Origin: Candidatus Kuenenia stuttgartensis
Lineage (GTDB): Bacteria; Planctomycetota; Planctomycetia; Isosphaerales; Isosphaeraceae
Assembly (NCBI GenBank): GCA_945874095.1
Contig: CAMCFM010000040.1
Location: 1-15,550, forward strand
Reading direction: 5' to 3'
Length of the DNA stretch: 15,550 nt
Shown here: one piece after another, positions 7,549-14,591 of the stretch
How the letters are laid out: every line of letters begins with the position of its first letter
Position numbering within the stretch: position 1 is the stretch's first letter
The notes under the pieces: generated by a model
What the model was told of the DNA's origin: nothing
Databases searched by the model: none
Seen by the model: the letters and a program-made list of their open reading frames with translations, nothing else
Translations under genes and position numbers: made by a program

Positions 7549-8490
7549 ATGGAGAACGATCCGATCGACGCATGGCGTCAGTTGAAAACGCATCTGGAAT
7601 CGCTGCGCCGGGCAGGGCTTCTGGATGTGCCGGTAGGGACTTGGGATCCATCGGATTTTGTGGAGCCCGTGGCTCGGTTTGAAGCGGAACATGAGCCTGA
7701 AACGATTTTGACAGAAGTTGTAGCGACTGTTGAACCGTCGGTTCGGATTCCGATAAAGCCATTAGAGCCGGATTTGATCCCGGAAGTGGTGGAGCGCAAG
7801 CCTGCCCCTGCACCGAACAGATCGGCCCGGCCAGTACGGCCACCTGCTCCGCCCGTTTCGTCGATGTTCGGCACATATCTTAAAGCGTTTGAGAATCCCG
7901 TGACCCCACAGAACGATCGCCTTCCGATTCTGAAATTATTGGCCGCAGAGGTGGCCGCATGTGAACGATGCCCGGAACTGGCATCGACCCGGACTCAAAC
8001 CGTGTTCGATTCCGGAACGCCCACAGCCCGTTTGATGTTTATTGGGGAAGCCCCAGGCGAGGATGAAGATCTCCAGGGCGAGCCTTTTGTCGGGCGTGCT
8101 GGTAAACTTGTGACCGATATGCTGACCAAGGGCATGGGATTGTCCCGTTCGGAAGTCTATATTGCTAATGTTCTTAAGTGTCGTCCTCCAGAGAATCGGG
8201 TGCCTACGAACCCGGAGATGGCCAACTGTGTTGGTTACCTTGATCGCCAGATCGACATCGTCAGGCCAGAGTTCATCTGCCTGCTCGGGAAGACGGCCGT
8301 CACGGCCCTGCTCCAGTCGGCATTGCCGATGAAGTCCTTACGCCAGCGATGGTTCCGTTATCGGAACATCCCCACTATGGTGACATATCACCCTGCCTAT
8401 CTTTTGCGAAGTCCATCGTTTAAAAAAGAAGCGTGGGAAGATCTGAAGATGCTGATGAAAGAAATGGGGATTGTTCCACCCTCCAACTAA
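7549..8490 (+). CDS. Family 4 uracil-DNA glycosylase (4Fe-4S) with N-terminal extension
   Basis: Removes uracil from DNA, arising by cytosine deamination or misincorporation, as the first step of base-excision repair in the cytoplasm. It has 313 residues. The catalytic domain occupies about 125-310 and has the family 4 hallmarks: active-site motif GEAPGEDEDLQG then PFVGRAG (167-186), NVLKCRPPENR, and the second motif HPAYLLR from His281. Four Cys at 138, 141, 211 and 227 match the spacing of the known iron-sulfur ligands (C-x2-C, about 70 residues, C-x15-C). The first 125 residues are extra compared with typical family members of about 200: a short helical segment (DPIDAWRQLKTHLESLRRAG) and then a Pro/Glu-rich linker. 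The start is ambiguous. TTG 7543 is 5 bases and ATG 7549 is 11 bases after AGGA; ATG is taken. It lies 52 bases after the HEAT gene, so co-transcription is possible. Confidence 0.95.
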   Translation: MENDPIDAWRQLKTHLESLRRAGLLDVPVGTWDPSDFVEPVARFEAEHEPETILTEVVATVEPSVRIPIKPLEPDLIPEVVERKPAPAPNRSARPVRPPAPPVSSMFGTYLKAFENPVTPQNDRLPILKLLAAEVAACERCPELASTRTQTVFDSGTPTARLMFIGEAPGEDEDLQGEPFVGRAGKLVTDMLTKGMGLSRSEVYIANVLKCRPPENRVPTNPEMANCVGYLDRQIDIVRPEFICLLGKTAVTALLQSALPMKSLRQRWFRYRNIPTMVTYHPAYLLRSPSFKKEAWEDLKMLMKEMGIVPPSN

Positions 8491-8491
8491 G

Positions 8492-8509
8492 CCCTGATCT
8501 ATGATCGGG
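8492..8509 (+). terminator. Small hairpin after the glycosylase gene, weak terminator candidate
   Basis: CCC-T-GATC (8492-8499), loop TAT, GATC-GGG (8503-8509) forms a 7-pair stem with one bulged T, starting 2 bases after the stop codon. No T-run follows, so termination is uncertain. Its left arm shares GCCCTGATC with the hairpin at 2771. Confidence 0.35.
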
Positions 8510-8723
8510 ATATGGCGAGTGGAGTTAAGTTGTAGCCAGATGACGCGGGTCCGAGTGATCTATCGAATGGAATCAGTTGGGCCAGTATCGCTAAACTGGG
8601 CGCTCTGATCTGGACATTTCCGTCTTTTTCATCCAAGATGTGGTCAGCACCTCCGATTCAAATCGCTCATCGAGCTGTTTTTGAAAAATGGGAATAAAAG
8701 GTGTGGATCATCAGGCCCGTGCA

Positions 8724-8730
8724 AGGAGGT
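8724..8730 (+). promoter_or_regulatory. Strong Shine-Dalgarno that sets the flippase start at GTG 8736
   Basis: AAGGAGGT at 8723/8724-8730 is close to full complementarity with the 16S rRNA 3' end. The GGAGG core lies 6 bases before an in-frame GTG at 8736. The upstream ATG at 8688 and the downstream ATG at 8784 have no comparable site. This is the best ribosome site seen in the window. Confidence 0.75.
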
Positions 8731-8735
8731 ATCGG

Positions 8736-10286
8736 GTGCCAGTTGATGCTGTTGCAACCGAAATCCCGAATGGCTCCCATAGCATGAGTTTCCATGCTGA
8801 TGGCAGTGTTCAGCCACGTCCATTAAAGAGTTTGATTTCCCAATTTGCGATTCTCAGCATCGCCGAAGTCATTTGTCGCCTGATTTCACTTGCTGTTGTG
8901 GTCGAACTGGCCCGACGTGTTGGCCGTGAAGGTTATGGCCGGATTGAATTCTCGTTCAACATTGTTTTCTGGCTGATTTTCGTGCTGCGTGATGGTGTAG
9001 AACTGGTCTTTTGCCGGGAAGTGGCAAAACGTAAACGCCCGAAACCGCAGTTGGTGAACGCATTCTTATCGCTTAAACTCTCTTTGGCATTTATGTTATG
9101 GGTGTTTCTGGCGATTGTTTCACTTGTCGTATTTCGTGACACTCACGACCGCATCATGCTCTGCTCTTACGGAGCCTTGCTGATGACCACGGCAATGGGG
9201 CTCGACAATGTGTTTCGAGGACGCGAAAAGCCTGGAATCGTAGCGATTTCGCTTGTCGTCCGAAGCTCTTTGTATGCAACAGGGGTCCTGTTGCTGGTAC
9301 GCGATGGAGCCAGGCTCACATGGGTTCCATGGCTATTATTTGGCTCAGAATTTCTCGGAATCATGCTCGTCTGGACACGCTACTCCACAGAGTTTGGAAT
9401 ACCCAGGCCAAGCTTTCGCCACGGACGTCGATTCGGGGCCTCCGTTTTGTCACAAGGGCGAAGTGTTTTGGGCATCCAGCTGGCGCAAGTCATTCTGTCA
9501 TCACTTGATGTGGTCATTGTCGGCTTCACGGATAGCTGGAGTATGGTCGGACTTTATGGGGCACCTCACAGGCTTGTGACAGCCGCCGTCACATTTGGAC
9601 TGATCTTTCAGCAAGTCCTTCTACCACATCTGGTTCGGTCGTGGTCGCCGGCTGACGGGAATCGCTCGGCAAGCATTGCTCGGATTGTCAGACTGGCCCT
9701 TTCGGCGATTGTACCCTGCACCCTGTTTGTGAGTCTGGCTAGCCGATATCTGATTGATCTTCTGTTTTCGATGGAATTTGACGAAGCCTGGCCTTTGCTG
9801 GCTATCGGGATCTGGCGGGTTCCTTTATTAGCTGTAAGTTCCATTCATATTACCACTTTGGTAGCAACACATCGCGAGCGGGAAGGTCTGCGAATTCTCC
9901 TGAGATGCGTGCTTGTGGCTCTGCCTGTTGTGATTTTAATGCACTTTTGGAGAGGTTTGATTGGGACTAGCTGTGCGATGGTTTTTGTCGCCCTGATGAT
10001 GGCACTCTGGACAGGACAGTTGGTGTATACCTCAGCTCCATCAAAAGATAAGACTGATTTGGACAGGTCAGTCATAGGCCGCTTTAAGTCAAATATGACT
10101 GCTTTCATGATTCTTGGCGCTTTGCTGTTTCTGGTCTCAATTCCCTCGGTTTATGAACGGCAAATGAGACCGATTTCCAGGGACCGTACACAATCAGTCG
10201 GGGGCCGGACGAGTATCGAACAAATCAGCCTTAGTCCTGGCCCTGACACGGGTTCCCGACGAACCGAGCCGGATGTGGTTCGATGA
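8736..10286 (+). CDS. Wzx-like polysaccharide flippase (MOP superfamily)
   Basis: 516 residues with a polytopic membrane layout, about 12 or more hydrophobic segments from residue about 30 to 455. The opening FAILSIAEVICRLISLAVVVELARRVG followed by REGYGRIEFSFNIVFWL is typical of Wzx/O-antigen flippases (first helix, then GREGYG at the turn). The later segments SSLDVVIVGFTDS, VGLYGAPHRLV and FSMEFDEAWPLL also fit that family. It should flip an undecaprenyl-linked oligosaccharide from the cytoplasmic to the periplasmic face of the inner membrane. An unusual hydrophilic tail of about 45 residues follows the last helix. GTG 8736 is the chosen start because of the strong ribosome site; ATG 8688 would add 16 residues. 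Its stop overlaps the next start as ATGA (10283-10286), so translation is probably coupled. It is the first gene of a three-gene glycan operon. Confidence 0.86.
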   Translation: MPVDAVATEIPNGSHSMSFHADGSVQPRPLKSLISQFAILSIAEVICRLISLAVVVELARRVGREGYGRIEFSFNIVFWLIFVLRDGVELVFCREVAKRKRPKPQLVNAFLSLKLSLAFMLWVFLAIVSLVVFRDTHDRIMLCSYGALLMTTAMGLDNVFRGREKPGIVAISLVVRSSLYATGVLLLVRDGARLTWVPWLLFGSEFLGIMLVWTRYSTEFGIPRPSFRHGRRFGASVLSQGRSVLGIQLAQVILSSLDVVIVGFTDSWSMVGLYGAPHRLVTAAVTFGLIFQQVLLPHLVRSWSPADGNRSASIARIVRLALSAIVPCTLFVSLASRYLIDLLFSMEFDEAWPLLAIGIWRVPLLAVSSIHITTLVATHREREGLRILLRCVLVALPVVILMHFWRGLIGTSCAMVFVALMMALWTGQLVYTSAPSKDKTDLDRSVIGRFKSNMTAFMILGALLFLVSIPSVYERQMRPISRDRTQSVGGRTSIEQISLSPGPDTGSRRTEPDVVR

Positions 10287-11545
10287 AATTCTGCATGTTT
10301 ACCACCTTTTTTGGTGCTCACAGCTTTGGTGGAGATGCTGCTTACGTTGATCGACTGGCCCGCGCCCTGGCTCGCCGTGGCCATGAAGTCCACATTGTGT
10401 ATTGCCTCGACGCCTTTCAGGCAGTGCGTGGAGATCATCCAGAACGGCATTACGAACCAACAGAAGGTGTGGTCTTGCACCCTCTGCAAAGTCGATTTGG
10501 AATCGCCTCGCCGATCCTCACTCAGGTCAGTGGCAGACCGCTGTTGAAATCGTCCCAAATTCGTCAAATCCTGGCAGACATTCAGCCAGATGTGGTGCAT
10601 TTTCATAATATTTCGCTAATTGGTGGGCCAGGAATTCTGGAGTTCGGAGGCAATGCCGTACGCCTCATGACCGCCCATGAACACTGGCTGCAATGCCCGA
10701 TGCATTTACTTTGGAAAAACGGTGAAAAGTCTTGTGATGAAAAAGCTTGCGTCCGGTGTTCGCTAGCTGGCCACAGACCCCCTCAATATTGGCGATATAC
10801 AGGGCTGGTTGACCGCGAGATTCAGAACCTCGATTATCTGATTTTCCCTTCCCTTGATACGCTTAAACGTCATGAATCACTGAACTTAAAGGTCTCTGCA
10901 CGTCACTTGCCATACTTTTTGCCTGACGATTGGTCAGAGGCTGTGGAAAATGATCCAAAAGTTTCTTCAATAAGGCCTTACATCGCAGCGGCCGGTCGAC
11001 TGGTACGCATGAAGGGTTTTCAGACTTTGATCCCGCTCATGGCAAAACTTCCACAGATCGACTTAAAAATCGCAGGCACAGGTCCTTACGAACAGGAGTT
11101 AAGGCAGCTTGCGATTGGGTTGCCAAATGTCCAGTTTGTTGGCCTTTGTGGGCGTCGCGAGCTGATCCAATTGTTCCATCATGCGAATGCCGTAGTGGTT
11201 CCATCATTATTTCCGGAAACTTTTGGCTATGTCGTACTGGAAGCGTTTGCAGTCAAAACGCCTGTCATTGTACACAGGGGTGGCGGAGCGATCGCTGAAA
11301 CCGGTGAAATGTCTGGCGGAGGAATAGGTTATGATACTCTTGAACAGCTTGAACAAGCCATTCTGACGATGATCAACGACCCGGTACAGCGTCAACAATT
11401 GGCGGATCAAGGATATCGACGCCGATCGGTCGACTGGTCGGAATCCGCACATATGAGACAATATTTTGAGATGATCGAATCGGCTCAAATGAAAAAGCTG
11501 CAAACCCGATCGCACAGAAGTTTCGGAACTCACGAGGATTTATGA
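10283..11545 (+). CDS. GT4-family glycosyltransferase with cysteine cluster
   Basis: 420 residues, a GT-B fold retaining glycosyltransferase that probably adds a sugar from a nucleotide donor to a lipid-linked glycan at the cytoplasmic membrane face. The N-terminal domain has a glycine-rich start (FFGAHSFGGDAAYVDRLARAL) and HFHN around 107-109. The C-terminal domain shows AAGRLVRMKG (Arg239 and Lys244 as donor-phosphate contacts), IAGTGP, and PSLFPETFGYVVLEAFA with the E-x7-E pair Glu312/Glu320. Cys138, 151, 156 and 159 form a C-x12-C-x4-C-x2-C pattern after AHEHW, found in a subset of GT4 enzymes from polysaccharide clusters and possibly metal-binding. The start ATG overlaps the flippase stop and the stop overlaps the next start (ATGA at 11542), indicating tight coupling. 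Sugar specificity cannot be read from the sequence. Confidence 0.9.
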   Translation: MKFCMFTTFFGAHSFGGDAAYVDRLARALARRGHEVHIVYCLDAFQAVRGDHPERHYEPTEGVVLHPLQSRFGIASPILTQVSGRPLLKSSQIRQILADIQPDVVHFHNISLIGGPGILEFGGNAVRLMTAHEHWLQCPMHLLWKNGEKSCDEKACVRCSLAGHRPPQYWRYTGLVDREIQNLDYLIFPSLDTLKRHESLNLKVSARHLPYFLPDDWSEAVENDPKVSSIRPYIAAAGRLVRMKGFQTLIPLMAKLPQIDLKIAGTGPYEQELRQLAIGLPNVQFVGLCGRRELIQLFHHANAVVVPSLFPETFGYVVLEAFAVKTPVIVHRGGGAIAETGEMSGGGIGYDTLEQLEQAILTMINDPVQRQQLADQGYRRRSVDWSESAHMRQYFEMIESAQMKKLQTRSHRSFGTHEDL

Positions 11546-12828
11546 ATGCAACCCTAACAGGTAAAACGAGTTCAGAACGATTGGTCCAGCTGTTTTTCGT
11601 TATTATTCCGGTGCTGGGATTCATCGCGAGACTTGGTTTGGGCATGGCCAGACTTGATGAGCCGATCAGCGACCCTGATCAGTATCTTCCATTTGCCCGG
11701 TCGTTATGGCTCGGCGAAGGCTTTGTTTACAACGGACTTCACACGGCTTACAGGCCCCCACTTTATCCAATCCTACTGGCTCCGATTGTCGGCCTGATTG
11801 GTACAGAGACAGTCTTTCAGGCGGTTCTACTATTTGTACAGTCAATACTTGGGGCAATCACAGTCTGGCTGGCCATGTCCATATCCCGAACTCTTCTGGC
11901 TGCGACTCAAGCCAATTCAGCTTCTCAAAAAATCTTCGTTTCAATGGCAGGAATTCTTGTCGCATTTGATCCAGTGCTTGTCATGCAGGCCTCGTTGCCA
12001 ATGACAGAAACTCTGGCTGCATTGCTGGTTACGTTTGGTCTGTTCTGGGCTGTTCGTAGTCGATATATTGCAACGGGGTTCGTGTTCGGACTGGCGGGGT
12101 TATGCAGGCCAAGTTTGCTGGCCTGTTCCACGCTTGTCATACTGGCTCGGCTAGTGGCTTTCAATCGTTCTGAATTCAAGCGTAACCTATCTGACTGTTT
12201 GAAGATGGGGATAGCGATTGTTGTGGTGATATGTCCCTGGGCGATCCGTAACTGGATGATTTTCGGGGAGCCAGTCTGGACCACAACGCATGGTGGTTAT
12301 ACGTTCGCTCTGGCAAACAATTCGGTTTATTACGAAGACGTCTTATTCGGCCCACCGGGATCCGTCTGGAAGGACGGTCCTCGCCAGCAAGCGTGGATGG
12401 AATCCATTGGGCCTGCGACAGTTGGGCTGACAGAACCAGAGGCTGACCGGCGATTGAAGTCGATCACCTGGGAGTTCATCCAATCCCGGCCGATCGACTT
12501 TCTTTACGCTTGCGTGGACCGCCAATTGCGGTTTTGGGCGGTTGCTCCCTCAGCGGTTGTATACAGTAGTAAGATTCGCTTGGTGAGTGCTTTATGGACG
12601 ATTCCGTTCTGGATGGCGGCGATTTTGGGCGCGATAAAAAATAAATCATGGAAATGGCCAAATTTGGCAGTAATCAGTTCGATCGCCGGACTTTCTGCTG
12701 TACACTCTGTTTATTGGACGGATATTCGGATGAGAGCTCCCATCGTTCCGGCGGTTGCGATTCTGGGATCTTTGGGAATGTCATACGTGGTTGGTCAAAA
12801 ACTTGGCCGGAGACAGTCCCATTCCTGA
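11542..12828 (+). CDS. Membrane glycosyltransferase, GT39/ArnT-like (PMT_2 type)
   Basis: 428 residues, with about 9-11 hydrophobic segments. After the first helix the periplasmic loop contains SDPDQYLPFARSLWLGEG (Asp44 and Asp46) and then AYRPPLYPILLAP. This pairing of an acidic motif with RPPLYP is characteristic of polyprenyl-phosphate-sugar transferases of the GT39/ArnT group. The C-terminal DIRMRAPIVPAVAILG also fits. It probably decorates or extends the glycan after flipping, taking a sugar from a polyprenyl phosphate in the periplasm. It is the last gene of the flippase-GT4-GT39 operon, and its ATG overlaps the previous stop. AGGA lies only 3 bases before the ATG, in keeping with coupled initiation. 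No polymerase, ligase or initiating sugar-phosphate transferase is in the window, so the pathway is incomplete here. Confidence 0.85.
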   Translation: MNATLTGKTSSERLVQLFFVIIPVLGFIARLGLGMARLDEPISDPDQYLPFARSLWLGEGFVYNGLHTAYRPPLYPILLAPIVGLIGTETVFQAVLLFVQSILGAITVWLAMSISRTLLAATQANSASQKIFVSMAGILVAFDPVLVMQASLPMTETLAALLVTFGLFWAVRSRYIATGFVFGLAGLCRPSLLACSTLVILARLVAFNRSEFKRNLSDCLKMGIAIVVVICPWAIRNWMIFGEPVWTTTHGGYTFALANNSVYYEDVLFGPPGSVWKDGPRQQAWMESIGPATVGLTEPEADRRLKSITWEFIQSRPIDFLYACVDRQLRFWAVAPSAVVYSSKIRLVSALWTIPFWMAAILGAIKNKSWKWPNLAVISSIAGLSAVHSVYWTDIRMRAPIVPAVAILGSLGMSYVVGQKLGRRQSHS

Positions 12829-12873
12829 AATAGAGTCGTATAGCTATCTATGGATACCAGCGGGCTGTCATCC

Positions 12874-12891
12874 GAAATCCTTTTGGATTTC
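12874..12891. repeat. Perfect 7-base inverted repeat between the glycan operon and the receiver gene
   Basis: GAAATCC (12874-12880), loop TTTT, GGATTTC (12885-12891). It lies 46 bases after the operon stop and 53 bases before the receiver-gene start. No T-run follows on either strand, so it is not a standard terminator. It could be an RNA hairpin or a protein site. Confidence 0.45.
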
Positions 12892-12944
12892 CTGAGAATC
12901 AGATGGTAAGAGAACTTAGACCAGACTTAACGAGGTTGTGAATC

Positions 12945-13520
12945 ATGGAACGAGTAGAACCGTTTTTTCGAGATAATGACTCGGATTCAGGGAAAAGAAA
13001 CGATTCACAGGATTCGTTTGATACAGCCGAACTTCATAAATGGCTTTCTGGTGGAGGACCATCCTCTACGGAAGTCACGGTTGTCGGAGATGTTTTGTTA
13101 ACTCCTAAAGATCAAACGACTTCGGGGAACCAGAAGGCACAGGCCATGGTTCTTTGTGTCGAAGCTCAGGAAGGCATTCAGATGGAGTTTCGCAAGACGT
13201 TCGACAAGCTCGGCTGGCGGGCCCGGATGGTCAAGTCGTCGGAAATCGCTTTGGAAATGGCCAGAGAGCGATCACCTGACTTCATCGTTTACGATGCCGA
13301 TGGCCAGGGTCGCGAATCACTGGACGTCTTTTTCGAGCTTGACCGGATCTCGTCGCTAGGCCGTAAAGCTCCCAGAGGATTGCTTTTACTGGGCCCTAAG
13401 CAGGTGAAACTGGAATCGACTTTAACGGATTCGATGCGTCAGCGTTACGACATTCTGCACAAGCCACTCAAGATGAGGGAAGTGAAAACATCGATGCTGG
13501 CTTGCTCGATCCGCGATTAA
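12945..13520 (+). CDS. Degenerate response-regulator receiver-domain protein, no output domain
   Basis: 191 residues. Residues 1-64 are polar and probably disordered. Residues about 67-188 resemble a CheY-like receiver domain: strand 1 VLCVEAQE, strand 3 PDFIVYDADG with Asp117 at the phosphorylation position, and HKPLKMREV with Lys173 at the conserved Lys-Pro. Other key positions have changed. The usual Asp-Asp pair in strand 1 is Glu73-Ala74, the Thr/Ser after strand 4 is missing (GLLLLGPKQ), and the usual xxMPxxxG loop reads ADGQGRES. It may be a pseudo-receiver that signals by binding, or be weakly phosphorylated; neither is shown. There is no DNA-binding or enzyme domain, and no histidine kinase is nearby. 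GAGG 9 bases before the ATG supports this start. It begins 116 bases after the glycan operon on the same strand, so a link is possible but unproven. Confidence 0.72.
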   Translation: MERVEPFFRDNDSDSGKRNDSQDSFDTAELHKWLSGGGPSSTEVTVVGDVLLTPKDQTTSGNQKAQAMVLCVEAQEGIQMEFRKTFDKLGWRARMVKSSEIALEMARERSPDFIVYDADGQGRESLDVFFELDRISSLGRKAPRGLLLLGPKQVKLESTLTDSMRQRYDILHKPLKMREVKTSMLACSIRD

Positions 13521-13526
13521 AAAAAA

Positions 13527-14414
13527 TCAATAAACCGTGATATGGAGGCGTTTTGAATCGACTCCAGGCAGTTTTTGCAGCTCTTCACTGATTTGACGAC
13601 GCTGCCAGAACCACATTGGTCTGGCCCTGATGTAGACTTCGCGATTCACCACTTCAACGTTCAATTCGTTGGTTCGGCTTCCGACTTCCTGACGGGCCAC
13701 TCGATCGACTCGTTTCTGGATTTCAGAATCGACCCGATCAGCCATCTCAGCACGATTTCTGGGCTTTCCAGACGATCCTGATTCAGACCTATCAATCAAA
13801 TCGTCGTCATTCGTCGTCTCTACCTTGTCGCGAATCAACGGCGGTTCTGTAGTTGCTGATGGTTTACGCCAAGGCATGAGCCTTTCCATCAAGGTTTTAG
13901 GACGACTTACTGGGGGCTCGTCAGGCCGAAAGTTTGGAGCATTCGCAGAGTTGCCAGGCTTGGAATTCGGATCTGTCGAACGACGATCCCTAAACTGGTT
14001 CTGAACCGATGATTCTGACTTCACATCACCAAACCGAACCACTCGTGAAGGAGCGATTGCATAAGGCTGAGGTCCAAGGCTTGGCTTGAGCGGTTCGCCA
14101 GAAACAGTCGCGTTTGATCCTGCCTGACGGCTTTCGGAAGCACCCACCGGCGGCAGATTATCGAGCGAATCGAGAACGCTTCCAGTCCGGGTAGGAGCTC
14201 TATCGGGAGTCGATCTCAGAGGCTGCGCTGGAACTTTGGAGTCTTGAACGCTTGACGTAGTCGGCAGATCCGGTGGATCATCCAGCCCCAGATTTTCAAT
14301 AACGGGTGGTAAATCATTTGACGGTGGATTTTGAGCAAAAATCGACGGCAACGTCAGGCTGGCAAATCCCAGCATGATGAAGGCACAACAAGTTCGAGTC
14401 CGTGAAGTCCGCAT
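13527..14414 (-). CDS. Exported proline-rich protein with BON-like C-terminal domain
   Basis: 295 residues. A signal peptide (MRTSRTRTCCAFIMLGFA, then SLTLPSIFA) precedes QNPPSND. Residues about 28-215 are Pro/Ser/Asp-rich and probably disordered. The last 65-70 residues (from DSEIQKRVDRVARQEVG) form a compact helix-strand-strand-helix-strand pattern, with NELNVEVVNREVYIRARP and LQKLPGVDSKRLHITVY. This resembles a BON domain, typical of periplasmic OsmY-like proteins that bind phospholipid or other envelope components, although the usual glycine after the second strand is absent. ATG 14414 is chosen because the signal peptide starts there and AGAGG lies 9 bases upstream; the frame extends to 14486. 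The stop is 6 bases from the convergent receiver gene, and T8 on this strand (13526-13519) directly follows it. The exported nature is clear; the BON call is tentative. Confidence 0.72.
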   Translation of the reverse strand: MRTSRTRTCCAFIMLGFASLTLPSIFAQNPPSNDLPPVIENLGLDDPPDLPTTSSVQDSKVPAQPLRSTPDRAPTRTGSVLDSLDNLPPVGASESRQAGSNATVSGEPLKPSLGPQPYAIAPSRVVRFGDVKSESSVQNQFRDRRSTDPNSKPGNSANAPNFRPDEPPVSRPKTLMERLMPWRKPSATTEPPLIRDKVETTNDDDLIDRSESGSSGKPRNRAEMADRVDSEIQKRVDRVARQEVGSRTNELNVEVVNREVYIRARPMWFWQRRQISEELQKLPGVDSKRLHITVY

Positions 14415-14591
14415 GGACACAAACCTCTCAATCCACTCTGTGGACTTGCTCCGAAGGCCACCAATTCTATCAATTGTTATCGACATTTTTGGACCAGCAT
14501 GGCCATCTGATCGTGAGCTGGGATATTCGCAAATTCAAGAATCATTGGATTGACCGGCATAATCGTTAAAAACGGGTGGTCGCGAATCGAC

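Noticed and set aside
2771..8509. Hairpins at 2771 and 8492 as copies of one dispersed repeat family
   Set aside because: They share only GCCCTGATC, and CCCTGAT occurs in several coding positions too; the loops and right arms differ.
10151..10606. Minus-strand open frame of 151 codons spanning the flippase/GT4 junction
   Set aside because: Both overlapped genes are well supported and translationally coupled; the frame shows no domain.
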